Shown here piece after piece: positions 1 through 5,587 of a stretch of DNA of 8,916 nucleotides. The notes under the pieces are model-generated. The model saw only the letters and a list, made by a program, of their open reading frames with translations. It was not told the origin of the DNA and made no database searches. Positions within the stretch are counted from its first letter, which is position 1; each line of letters starts with the position of its first letter. The position numbers were made by a program, and so were the translations under genes. This DNA comes from an uncultured Kouleothrix sp. (GTDB lineage: Bacteria; Chloroflexota; Chloroflexia; Chloroflexales; Roseiflexaceae): assembly GCA_937858455.1 (NCBI GenBank), contig CALLYN010000811.1:1-8916 (forward strand), written 5' to 3'.

Positions 1-639
1 CAGCATGTACGCCAGCGCCAGCGCCAGCGCCAGCAGACCCACCTGGCGTGGCGCCGGCAGGTACGGCCCGCCAGTCGGCTCGAGCTTCAGCTGGAACAGC
101 ACCATGCCGAGGGTGCGCGGGTCGGCCGGGGCGTCGAGCGGCCGGGTGTCGAGGCGCAGGCGCAGATCGCCGGCCGCATCGGTTTCGGCCGCCAGGTAGT
201 AGCGCTGAACCCCGCCGCCGATCGCCAGCTCGGTGGTGCTGAAGCCGTCGCTCCAGCGGCTGGCGGTCGGCCGGCCGTCGGGCCGCCCGCTCGAGGCGCG
301 GATCGCCACCCGCCAGCGGCTGCCGCCCACGCCGGGCAGCACGATCATCGAGCGATCCTGCGTCCAGCGGTATGGCGTCACCTGGGGCTCGGCCGAGCGA
401 TCGGGCGGCTCGGGGTCGTTGAAATCGCGCAGAAACGGCGCGTCGTGCTTCTGGCTCAGGCTGCCCTGATCGCCGCCAATATCGAGCTGATAGCTGAATG
501 GCGCCTGGTACGCCAGTGCCCACGCCAGCAGCCCGGCCGCCAGCGCGGCCCACAGCTGCCGCTCGCGCAGAAAGCCGAGCAGCGCACGCGCCTCGGCTAT
601 CGCCCAGCCGGCGATACCGGCAGACAAGTCAACGCTCAA
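1..639 (-). CDS. Membrane protein with extracytoplasmic domain, N-terminal part only (C-terminus beyond window)
   Basis: Reading the minus strand, a frame stays open from position 639 to the left edge (213 residues, no stop). An in-frame TGA lies six bases upstream of a TTG at 639, so the start must be this TTG or a later one such as TTG at 627; no ATG fits near the beginning. Residues 29-46 form a hydrophobic helix. Residues 47-195 are polar, rich in Asp, Pro, Trp and Tyr, and probably lie outside the cytoplasm. A second helix with an LALALALA run begins near 199. It starts 19 bp after the stop of the small DMT/SMR-type transporter, so the two are probably co-transcribed. An N-terminal anchor, a beta-rich outer domain and then more helices would suit a large polytopic enzyme such as a GT39/ArnT-like glycosyltransferase, but no catalytic motif is inside the window, so this is a guess. 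Existence of the gene is likely; function is unknown. Confidence 0.72.
   Translation of the reverse strand, partial: MSVDLSAGIAGWAIAEARALLGFLRERQLWAALAAGLLAWALAYQAPFSYQLDIGGDQGSLSQKHDAPFLRDFNDPEPPDRSAEPQVTPYRWTQDRSMIVLPGVGGSRWRVAIRASSGRPDGRPTASRWSDGFSTTELAIGGGVQRYYLAAETDAAGDLRLRLDTRPLDAPADPRTLGMVLFQLKLEPTGGPYLPAPRQVGLLALALALAYML
11..34. repeat. Four tandem copies of hexamer gccagc
   Basis: Four perfect head-to-tail copies of gccagc lie inside the partial membrane-protein gene. On the coding (minus) strand they read as alternating Leu and Ala codons in the second predicted membrane helix. A six-base unit keeps frame, so copy-number change would only lengthen or shorten the helix. It may simply reflect biased Leu/Ala codon choice. 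Confidence 0.7.
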
Positions 640-658
640 AACTCATTTCTCAGAACTG

Positions 659-1030
659 CTAGCGCCGCTCCCAGCCAATGATAATCGCTCCCAGCACTAC
701 GATCACCGCGCCCACCAGGCGGTTGGCGCTGATCTGCTCGCCGATCACAAAGCGCGCCGGCAGCAGCGCTACTACGTAGCTGAGCGCCAGCAGCGGGTAG
801 GCGAACGAGAAGTCGGCACGTGAGATCACTCCAAGCCAGAACAATGCACCGCTGAAGATCAGCACGAAGCCCAGCACTACGCGCCACTCGGTGAAGGTTC
901 GCAGCAGCACCGGCAGGCTGGCCGAGAACGCGCCAACATCGTCGCGCACGACGTTCATGCCGAGCTTCAGCAGCACCTCGCCGGTGACAGTCAGGCCGAT
1001 CGCGATAAATAGCAGCGCGTAGATCAACAT
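659..1030 (-). CDS. Small four-helix DMT/SMR-type transporter (EamA/ArnE-like)
   Basis: A 123-residue protein with four hydrophobic helices, at about residues 1-22, 48-68, 75-92 and 100-118. Helix 1 has a Glu (E18) in the context GEVLLKLG, like the membrane-embedded Glu of small multidrug resistance (SMR) proteins. The second half, with FAYPLLALSYV followed by GEQISANRLVGA, resembles the last two helices of EamA and ArnE/ArnF-type flippases. Such proteins are usually 100-130 residues and work as dimers in the inner membrane, exporting cationic drugs or flipping lipid-linked sugars. I chose ATG 1030 because it begins at the first helix and has a GAGA-type ribosome binding site six bases upstream. 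ATG 1048 and ATG 1138 are in frame too, but 1138 would add a 36-residue Arg-rich polar tail. The downstream membrane protein, only 19 bp away, makes a lipid-sugar flippase plus transferase pair possible; the substrate is unknown. Confidence 0.82.
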   Translation of the reverse strand: MLIYALLFIAIGLTVTGEVLLKLGMNVVRDDVGAFSASLPVLLRTFTEWRVVLGFVLIFSGALFWLGVISRADFSFAYPLLALSYVVALLPARFVIGEQISANRLVGAVIVVLGAIIIGWERR

Positions 1031-1147
1031 ATTTCGTCTCGCAGTCATTCCACCATAGCAATCTGCTTGCAAGAGCGGCGCGGCCGCTCGGCGAATCGTC
1101 GGTATGCGGCCGTGCCGGCGAGTATTCGCCGGGCGCATAGTCGCCCT
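1031..1147 (-). promoter_or_regulatory. Structured 5' leader of the DMT/SMR-type gene
   Basis: Between the extended -10 element and the chosen start lie about 110 nt. Two perfect 7-bp hairpins sit in this leader: 1115-1121 with 1126-1132 (loop of four) and 1073-1079 with 1083-1089 (loop of three). The sequence GGTGGA touches ATG 1048, too close to serve it as a normal ribosome binding site. The leader supports a start at 1048 or 1030 and not the leaderless ATG 1138. Whether the hairpins regulate anything is unknown. Confidence 0.45.
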
Positions 1148-1156
1148 ATTGTAGCA
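1148..1156 (-). promoter_or_regulatory. Extended -10 promoter of the DMT/SMR-type gene
   Basis: The minus strand reads TGC-TACAAT, a TGn extended -10 element with five of six matches to TATAAT. Transcription would begin near 1141. No clear -35 hexamer is present at the expected distance, which is normal for extended -10 promoters. The same TGCTA(N3)T word is found at three other likely promoters in this window. Confidence 0.55.
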
Positions 1157-1163
1157 CTAGTCG

Positions 1164-1275
1164 GCAGTTGCCTTGTCGCTATGGCGGGCCGCGCCAGGGT
1201 GTTGCTATAGTCCGGCGCTATCCGATCGTGCTTTTGGGCGTGTGCGGTTTTTCCGCGCTCCGCGCGGAAAACCGC
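1164..1275. repeat. Dispersed noncoding repeat, copy A, ending in a long hairpin
   Basis: Two blocks are shared with 7606-7680: the 13-mer GCAGTTGCCTTGT at 1164-1176, and a 24-base block at 1240-1263 that matches 7658-7680 except for one extra T. The distance between block starts is 76 bp here and 52 bp in copy B. Here the second block also forms the left side of a hairpin: 1244-1257 pairs with 1263-1275, with one bulged T and a five-base loop. No coding frame is credible. It looks like a REP- or MITE-like element. Confidence 0.6.
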
Positions 1276-1289
1276 TAGCGCAAGTTCTT

Positions 1290-1342
1290 TTCTTACGACG
1301 ATGCCCTGCCCGGCGAAGCCAGGCAGGGCATCGTAGTAAAAA
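1290..1342. terminator. Long hairpin downstream of the sigma-like gene, possible terminator
   Basis: A perfect 13-bp stem (1298-1310 with 1322-1334) continues after a mismatch into weaker pairing of a T-rich left flank with an A-rich right flank; an inner GGC-GAA-GCC stem caps it. It begins about 25 bp past the stop of the minus-strand sigma-like gene. On both strands the T-rich tract is before the stem and the A-rich tract after it, so there is no free U tail in either direction. It may still end or stabilise the sigma-like transcript, but it is not a canonical intrinsic terminator. Confidence 0.45.
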
Positions 1343-1366
1343 AGCGATCAAACGGATCTGGTATCA

Positions 1367-2122
1367 CTATGCGGCATAGCCGCTCAGGCCGCGAAGGGTG
1401 GTGTTGCGGCTCAGGCGGCTGAGCACATTGCGCTTCACGTTATACACGTCGTTGATGCAGCCGAACAGGTCGGGCCGCCGGTCGTAGATCTCGCCGGGCT
1501 TCAGCCCCAGCACAAACGACCCGATCACCACGGCGCGCTCGGCGTCGTCATTCAGCAGGCCTTCGATCTCGCGCCAGAACTCGCCGCGCTCCACCCGCTC
1601 GAGCGCCTGCTCATCGGGCGAGACCTGGGGTGTCTGGCCGGGGGGCAGATCATCGTCCGAGACCATCTCGGCCCACGACTGGGTGCGCACGCTGTCGATC
1701 ACCACCGAGCTAGTGCACAGCTGCAGGTAGTGCAGCAGCGCAGCCAGCGTCGGGAATGTCGCGAAGCGCTCGGGCGACATCGCGCGCCAGAACTTGGTGA
1801 ATGCCGCGCCCACAAAGAACTCGCTGCTCTCGCCACAGCCCGCAAACGCGCCACTGCGGCGCACCCAGCTCTCGACGAGCGGGGCATAGTGCAGAAACAC
1901 ATACTCCCAGGCGTGCTCATCGCGCTCGGTCAGCGCGCGTCGGAATAGCTCGTAGGCGAAGCGCGTGTCGTGGGGCCGGCCGCGGTAGAAATGCTCGCTC
2001 TCGGCGGCGCTGCGCTGGGCCAGTGCCGAAAGCGTCAGGGTGCGTGGGTCGATTGCGGCAGCCGCCTGGAGCCGTTCGCTGGCGCAGTGCGATAGCTTGG
2101 TGGTTGCGTTCAATGTCATCAT
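1367..2122 (-). CDS. Sigma-70-family-like protein, ECF-sized
   Basis: A 251-residue soluble protein. After a polar N-terminus of about 50 residues, a helical segment near 55-148 (aromatic-rich, with WVRR, FTKFWRAM and a conserved-looking LLHYLQLC stretch ending in VVIDSVRTQ) resembles sigma region 2. A second segment near 178-240 (FVLGLKPGEI, then VYNVKRNVLSRL) looks like the region 4 helix-turn-helix. A short acidic Pro-containing linker joins them. If active it would direct RNA polymerase to a set of promoters, but it does not match a textbook ECF group and no anti-sigma gene is adjacent. ATG 2122 is chosen because AAAAGGAGA ends six bases before it, one of the best ribosome binding sites in the window; an ATG follows directly at 2119. 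The open frame upstream to 2191 overlaps the promoter. The gene stands alone and is divergent from the phosphatase gene. Confidence 0.75.
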   Translation of the reverse strand: MMTLNATTKLSHCASERLQAAAAIDPRTLTLSALAQRSAAESEHFYRGRPHDTRFAYELFRRALTERDEHAWEYVFLHYAPLVESWVRRSGAFAGCGESSEFFVGAAFTKFWRAMSPERFATFPTLAALLHYLQLCTSSVVIDSVRTQSWAEMVSDDDLPPGQTPQVSPDEQALERVERGEFWREIEGLLNDDAERAVVIGSFVLGLKPGEIYDRRPDLFGCINDVYNVKRNVLSRLSRNTTLRGLSGYAA

Positions 2123-2160
2123 CGCGGTCTCCTTTTCGCTCGTGGGTTTGCGCTGGTCGC

Positions 2161-2177
2161 GCAGAACATATTTCTGC
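2161..2177. repeat. Small palindrome in the sigma-like gene's leader
   Basis: GCAGAA and TTCTGC form a perfect 6-bp inverted repeat around CATAT. It sits at the predicted transcription start (near 2175) of the sigma-like gene, so it could be an operator or a 5' hairpin. With arms this short, chance is possible. Confidence 0.35.
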
Positions 2178-2181
2178 GCAC

Positions 2182-2190
2182 AGCATAGCA
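2182..2190 (-). promoter_or_regulatory. Extended -10 promoter of the sigma-like gene
   Basis: The minus strand reads TGC-TATGCT, a TGn extended -10 with four of six matches to TATAAT. Transcription would start near 2175, giving a leader of about 53 nt with the strong ribosome binding site. In place of a -35 hexamer, the nearest of four phased repeats lies exactly 10 bp upstream of the -10 hexamer. Confidence 0.5.
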
Positions 2191-2197
2191 AAGCCGC

Positions 2198-2241
2198 ACT
2201 GCGGTATTAATGCGGCGCCACTGCGGTGAGACTGCGGTAGT
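2198..2241. promoter_or_regulatory. Four direct repeats at 11-bp period, likely activator/response-regulator site
   Basis: Units start at 2198, 2209, 2220 and 2231: ACTGCGGTATT, AATGCGGCGCC, ACTGCGGTGAG, ACTGCGGTAGT. The core is ACTGCGGT; three cores are identical and the second differs at two positions. The exact 11-bp spacing puts all cores on one face of the DNA. Direct repeats with 11-bp period, ending about 10 bp from a -10 element, are the known arrangement of PhoB/OmpR-family binding sites. The site would control the minus-strand sigma-like gene. The protein that binds is unknown. Confidence 0.55.
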
Positions 2242-2362
2242 CGTTCGAGGGTAGTGTGCGGCAGGCTAGCCGCTGTTCGGCGGGTGCCGCGAGGAGGGCC
2301 GAGGTGAGCTTGTTTACAAGATCTTAACGTTGACCATGAAGAGTTTTCGCATAAACTCGTCT

Positions 2363-2383
2363 ATGCTATACTTAAAATAGCAT
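2363..2383. promoter_or_regulatory. Palindrome overlapping the phosphatase promoter, operator candidate
   Basis: ATGCTAT (2363-2369) and ATAGCAT (2377-2383) are perfect 7-bp inverted arms around a seven-base AT-rich centre. The left arm lies on the extended -10 element and the right arm on the predicted start of transcription. A dimeric repressor bound here would block polymerase; alternatively the arms form a weak hairpin at the 5' end of the RNA. Confidence 0.45.
2364..2372 (+). promoter_or_regulatory. Extended -10 promoter of the phosphatase-kinase genes
   Basis: TGC-TATACT is an extended -10 with five of six matches to TATAAT. Transcription would start near 2379. A TTGACC lies at 2330-2335, but it is too far away to be this promoter's -35. 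An alternative weaker -10 (TAAACT, 2352-2357) stands 16 bp from TTGACC. Confidence 0.55.
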
Positions 2384-2620
2384 CCCGCATCAGCGCTCAG
2401 GTGCCTTCTGGCGTCTCTACCTGCGGATGCACCTGGTTGAGCTACCGGAATGGCGCGCCCTCTCGCGCGCCGGCGGGGTGTGGCCAAGTACGGCTTTGCA
2501 AAAGTTCGGTGCAAGTGATCAGGGGCAGCCGCCAACGACACTGCCGGCTCGCTCACGACGAATGTCCGTCGATAGGTGCTCGTAGTCGTAGCTACGGCAT
2601 TGATGGGGTGCTCTGATACC
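2380..2620 (+). ncRNA. Putative structured 5' leader of the phosphatase gene
   Basis: If transcription starts near 2379, the phosphatase mRNA has an untranslated leader of about 240 nt. Visible stems: CAGGTGC (2398-2404) with GCACCTG (2429-2435), flanked by GCTC/GAGC; GGCGCGC (2452-2458) with GCGCGCC (2465-2471); CGGCT (2491-2495) with AGCCG (2527-2531) enclosing TTGCA/TGCAA (2496-2500, 2510-2514). AGCCG can instead pair with a second CGGCT at 2545-2549, so two folds exclude each other. No known riboswitch class matches what I can recognise. Short GC-rich stems are common by chance in such DNA, hence low confidence. Confidence 0.3.
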
Positions 2621-3634
2621 ATGATTCGTAATCAGGCCAGGCTGCTCGCGCGCCTGCGCGCCATCCACGCGGCAATCCGCGATACAGTGGTGGCCGCCTG
2701 CGAGCGCACGGCAATCGAGCAGCTTGCCGAGGTTGTGGCCGACGAGGCCGGCGATACGATTTTTGCGATCGACCGCGTCTCGGAGGCTACGCTGCTCCAG
2801 CACTTCGGCGATCTCGCTCGCGATTGGTCGTTTACGCTCACGGCCGAAGGGCTGGGCGAAAGCGGCCAGCTGACGCTGCCCACTAGCTTCGAGCCCGAGC
2901 GCGCTGAGCTGCAGATCATCGTCGACCCTATCGACGGCACGCGCGGCCTGATGTATCAGAAGCGCAGCGCCTGGATCCTTACCGGCGTCGCGCCAAACCG
3001 CGGCCCCGATACCACCCTCGCCGACATCGAGCTGGCGATCATGACCGAGATCCCGCTGCTGAAGCAGCACCTGTGCGACACCCTGTGGGCCAGCAGCGCG
3101 GGCGTCGGCGGCGAGCGCCTGAACCGGCTGAACGGCAATACCCAGCCGCTCAGCCTGCGGCCCTCGCGCGCCACCACGATCGCTCAGGGCTACGGCGGGA
3201 TCTCGCGCTTCTTCCCTGGGCCGCGCGCCGAGCTGGCCGCGATCGACGAGGCCCTGGTGTGGCGCGTGCTAGGCCCCGCGCCGGCCGGGCGCGCGCTGGC
3301 GTTCGAAGACCAATACATCAGCACCGGCGGCCAACTCTACGAGCTGATCATGGGCCACGATCGCTGGATCGCCGACCTGCGCCCGCTGGTCGACCCGCTG
3401 CTGATCAGCCGCGGGCACGCGCCGGGCCTGTGCGCGCACCCCTACGATCTGTGCACCGAGCTGGTCGCGCGCGCGGCTGGCGTGGTCGTCACCGACGAGC
3501 GCGGCGCGCGCCTGGCCGCCCCGCTCGACGTCACGAGCAACGCCGCGTGGGTCGGCTACGCCAACACCGCGATCCAAGCGCAAATCGAGCCAGTGCTGCG
3601 CGCAGTGCTATACGAGCATAATTTGCTGCCATAG
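2621..3634 (+). CDS. Inositol monophosphatase-family protein
   Basis: A 337-residue soluble protein of the Mg2+-dependent IMPase/FBPase superfamily, which removes phosphate from inositol phosphates or related sugar or nucleotide phosphates. Metal-site residues are recognisable: D51 in AIDRVSE, E76 in AEGLGES, D102 and D105 in the signature DPIDGT, and D276 in HPYDLCT followed by ARAAGVVV, which stands for the family's WDxAAG motif. The usual Trp of that motif is replaced by Tyr. It is longer than classic IMPase (about 260-275), with an insert around 160-250 rich in Arg and Pro plus a FEDQYISTGGQL stretch, so the substrate may differ from inositol phosphate. ATG 2621 is chosen since GGGGTG lies 10 bases upstream; ATGs at 2576 and 2603 lack such a site. 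The kinase gene follows after 18 bp. Confidence 0.88.
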   Translation: MIRNQARLLARLRAIHAAIRDTVVAACERTAIEQLAEVVADEAGDTIFAIDRVSEATLLQHFGDLARDWSFTLTAEGLGESGQLTLPTSFEPERAELQIIVDPIDGTRGLMYQKRSAWILTGVAPNRGPDTTLADIELAIMTEIPLLKQHLCDTLWASSAGVGGERLNRLNGNTQPLSLRPSRATTIAQGYGGISRFFPGPRAELAAIDEALVWRVLGPAPAGRALAFEDQYISTGGQLYELIMGHDRWIADLRPLVDPLLISRGHAPGLCAHPYDLCTELVARAAGVVVTDERGARLAAPLDVTSNAAWVGYANTAIQAQIEPVLRAVLYEHNLLP

Positions 3635-3652
3635 TGGCTATTTCAAGCTATC

Positions 3653-5536
3653 ATGAGCCTGTATCTCATATTTCAACTTTTGCTGGCTCTGGCCACTGCC
3701 ACGACAATAAGCCTGATGCTGTATGCGCTGCGCCACCGCCAGGTGGTGGGGGCGCTGCCATTTCTGCTGTTTCTGGCCGGCGCAAGCATCTACTCAGTAG
3801 GCTACATGGCCGAGCTGGCCTCGCCCAGCCTCGCTACCAAGATCTACTGGGATAACCTGCAATTCAGCGGAACCGACATCGTCGCCGCAGGGCTGATGGC
3901 GTTCGGGCTGGCGTATACCCGCCGCGATGCGCTGCTGCACCGCGCAACCCTGCCGCTGCTGATCGAGCCGCTCGCGAACACGCTGATGGTCTGGAGCGAC
4001 GCGACGCACCACCTGGTGCGCCAGCAGCCGCAGCTCGATCGCGCGGGCGCATTCCCGGCGCTGGTGTACGGCTACGGGCCGTGGATGTGGGGCTCGCTGG
4101 CCTATACCTACGCGCTGATCGTCTCGGCGCTGGTGCTGCTGATCATCGAGGTCGGGCGCGCGCAGCGGCTGTATCAGCGCCAGGTGCTGATGATCGTATT
4201 TGGGCTGTCGATCCCACTGCTCGGCTCGCTGCTGACGATCTCGGGCAGCGTGCCGATCCCCGACATGGCCTCGCTCGACCTTACGCCGATCACGTTTGCG
4301 CTGGCCAGCCCGATCGCCGCCTGGAGCGTATTTCGCTACCGGCTGCTCGGCCTGGCCCCGGTGGCGCGCCATCGCGTCGTCGAGCAGATGGCCGACCGGG
4401 TGCTCGTGCTCGATATGGACGATTGCATCGTCGATCTCAACCCGGCGGCGCGCACGATCGTCGGCGAGTGGCCTGGCGGGGTGATTGGGCGGCCGGTCGG
4501 CCAGGTGCTGAGCCAGTGGCTCGGCCTGTTCAAACGCTACCAATCGGCCACGTCAGTGCGCGAAGAGGTCGCGCTGATGTATCAGGGCAGGTGGATCTAC
4601 CTGGATCTGCAGATCTCGGTGCTTTGCGACGATCACAGCCAGCCGATCGGCCGGCTGATCGTCTGGCGCGACATCACCGATCGCAAGCGCGCCGAGCTTG
4701 CGCTGCTGGCGCAGAAGCAGCAGCTCGAACACCAGACGCTGGCACTCCAGCAGGCCAAAGAGGCCGCCGAGGCAGCCAGCCGCGCGAAGAGCACCTTTCT
4801 CTCGGCCATGAGCCACGAGCTGCGCACGCCGCTCACGGCGATTCTGGGCTACACCGAGCTGATCGAGCTCGGGCTGGCCGAGCAGCAGCTCGGCGAGATC
4901 ACCCAGGATATCGGGCGCATCAAAACATCCGGCCTCCACCTGCTCGACCTGATCAATAGCATCCTTGAGTTTTCGAAGATCGAGGCTGGCAAAGTACCGC
5001 TCGACCTCAAGACGTTCGATGTGGCCGAGCTGGTGGGCGAGATTGTCGCGCTGATGCGCCCGATGATCGAGCAGCAGTCCAATCGCTTCGAGGTGACGGT
5101 GCCGCCGCAGCTTGGCGCGATGCACGCCGACCCGCTACGCGTGCGCCAGGTGCTGTTCAACCTGCTTTCGAACGCGGCCAAGTTCACGAGCGCCGGCACT
5201 GTCTCGCTGCGGGTCATGCGCTACGCGCCCGAGCCGGCCATCGCCGAGCATTCAGGCGAGGCCCGCTTTGCGTTCGAGGTGGTCGATACCGGCATTGGTA
5301 TAGCCGAAGCGCAGCTGCTGGGCTTGTTTCAAGAGTTTGTGCAGGGCGATATGTCGCCGTCGCGCCAGCATGGCGGCACGGGCCTGGGGTTGGCGCTCAG
5401 CCGTAAGCTGTGCCGGCTCATGGGCGGCGATATCAGCGTCGCCAGCACGCCAGGTGTCGGATCAACGTTTATTGCGTGGCTGCCGGCCCACGTCGTTGCC
5501 CCCCAGCTGGCCGAGGGCTTGTCCGCCACTACATAG
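3653..5536 (+). CDS. Sensor histidine kinase, 7TM-PAS-HisKA-HATPase
   Basis: A 627-residue membrane kinase. Seven hydrophobic helices fill about residues 4-228, as in the 7TM histidine-kinase N-terminal family. A PAS domain spans about 240-343 and ends with the typical DITDRKRAE. A Gln/Ala-rich coiled coil (about 344-380) leads to the H-box SHELRTPLTAILGY with phospho-acceptor H388. The ATPase domain is complete: N-box NLLSNAAKF (503-511), G1 DTGIGI (545-550), an F-box FQEFVQGD, and G2 GGTGLGL (574-580). It should autophosphorylate H388 in response to a membrane or PAS signal and pass phosphate to a response regulator. It has no receiver domain and no response-regulator gene is in the window, so it is an orphan kinase. 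It starts 18 bp after the phosphatase gene without a clear ribosome binding site, suggesting translational coupling. The ATG overlaps an AGCTATCAT word that resembles other -10 elements here. Confidence 0.96.
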   Translation: MSLYLIFQLLLALATATTISLMLYALRHRQVVGALPFLLFLAGASIYSVGYMAELASPSLATKIYWDNLQFSGTDIVAAGLMAFGLAYTRRDALLHRATLPLLIEPLANTLMVWSDATHHLVRQQPQLDRAGAFPALVYGYGPWMWGSLAYTYALIVSALVLLIIEVGRAQRLYQRQVLMIVFGLSIPLLGSLLTISGSVPIPDMASLDLTPITFALASPIAAWSVFRYRLLGLAPVARHRVVEQMADRVLVLDMDDCIVDLNPAARTIVGEWPGGVIGRPVGQVLSQWLGLFKRYQSATSVREEVALMYQGRWIYLDLQISVLCDDHSQPIGRLIVWRDITDRKRAELALLAQKQQLEHQTLALQQAKEAAEAASRAKSTFLSAMSHELRTPLTAILGYTELIELGLAEQQLGEITQDIGRIKTSGLHLLDLINSILEFSKIEAGKVPLDLKTFDVAELVGEIVALMRPMIEQQSNRFEVTVPPQLGAMHADPLRVRQVLFNLLSNAAKFTSAGTVSLRVMRYAPEPAIAEHSGEARFAFEVVDTGIGIAEAQLLGLFQEFVQGDMSPSRQHGGTGLGLALSRKLCRLMGGDISVASTPGVGSTFIAWLPAHVVAPQLAEGLSATT

Positions 5537-5550
5537 CTGCTCGCGCGGTG

Positions 5551-5559
5551 TGCTATCAT
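5551..5559 (+). promoter_or_regulatory. Extended -10 promoter of the radical SAM gene
   Basis: TGC-TATCAT, an extended -10 with five of six matches to TATAAT. Transcription would start near 5566, 22 nt before the GTG start and just before the GGGGG ribosome binding site. The in-frame ATG at 5558 lies within this element, so it cannot be the start for this transcript. Confidence 0.55.
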
Positions 5560-5587
5560 GGCCCCGGCACAAACTGGGGGCATTCTC

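Larger units (their letters stand above)
2123..2620. other. Noncoding divergent control region
   Basis: This 498-bp gap between the sigma-like gene and the phosphatase gene has no credible coding frame on either strand. From left to right it holds the sigma-gene leader and promoter, the phased repeats, a GC-rich stretch (about 2240-2305) with no motif I recognise, an AT-richer segment (about 2308-2385) with a plus-strand promoter and palindrome, and a stem-rich leader (2380-2620). The AT-rich island contrasts sharply with the rest of the window. Confidence 0.7.

Noticed and set aside
1..681. Several plus-strand frames at the left end
   Set aside because: They are shadows of the minus-strand membrane-protein gene, which is open over the whole stretch and has membrane helices.
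1801..2229. Plus-strand frame opposite the sigma-like gene
   Set aside because: Arg-rich shadow with no motif; overlaps the sigma gene's ribosome binding site and promoter.
2472..2520. tRNA-like stretch with GTGTGGCCAAGT and TTCGG
   Set aside because: No acceptor stem, anticodon arm or TTCGANNC loop at the right distances; not a tRNA.
3794..4543. Long minus-strand frame (249 codons) inside the kinase gene
   Set aside because: Opposite-strand shadow of the kinase gene in GC-rich DNA; Arg/His/Gln-rich without motifs.
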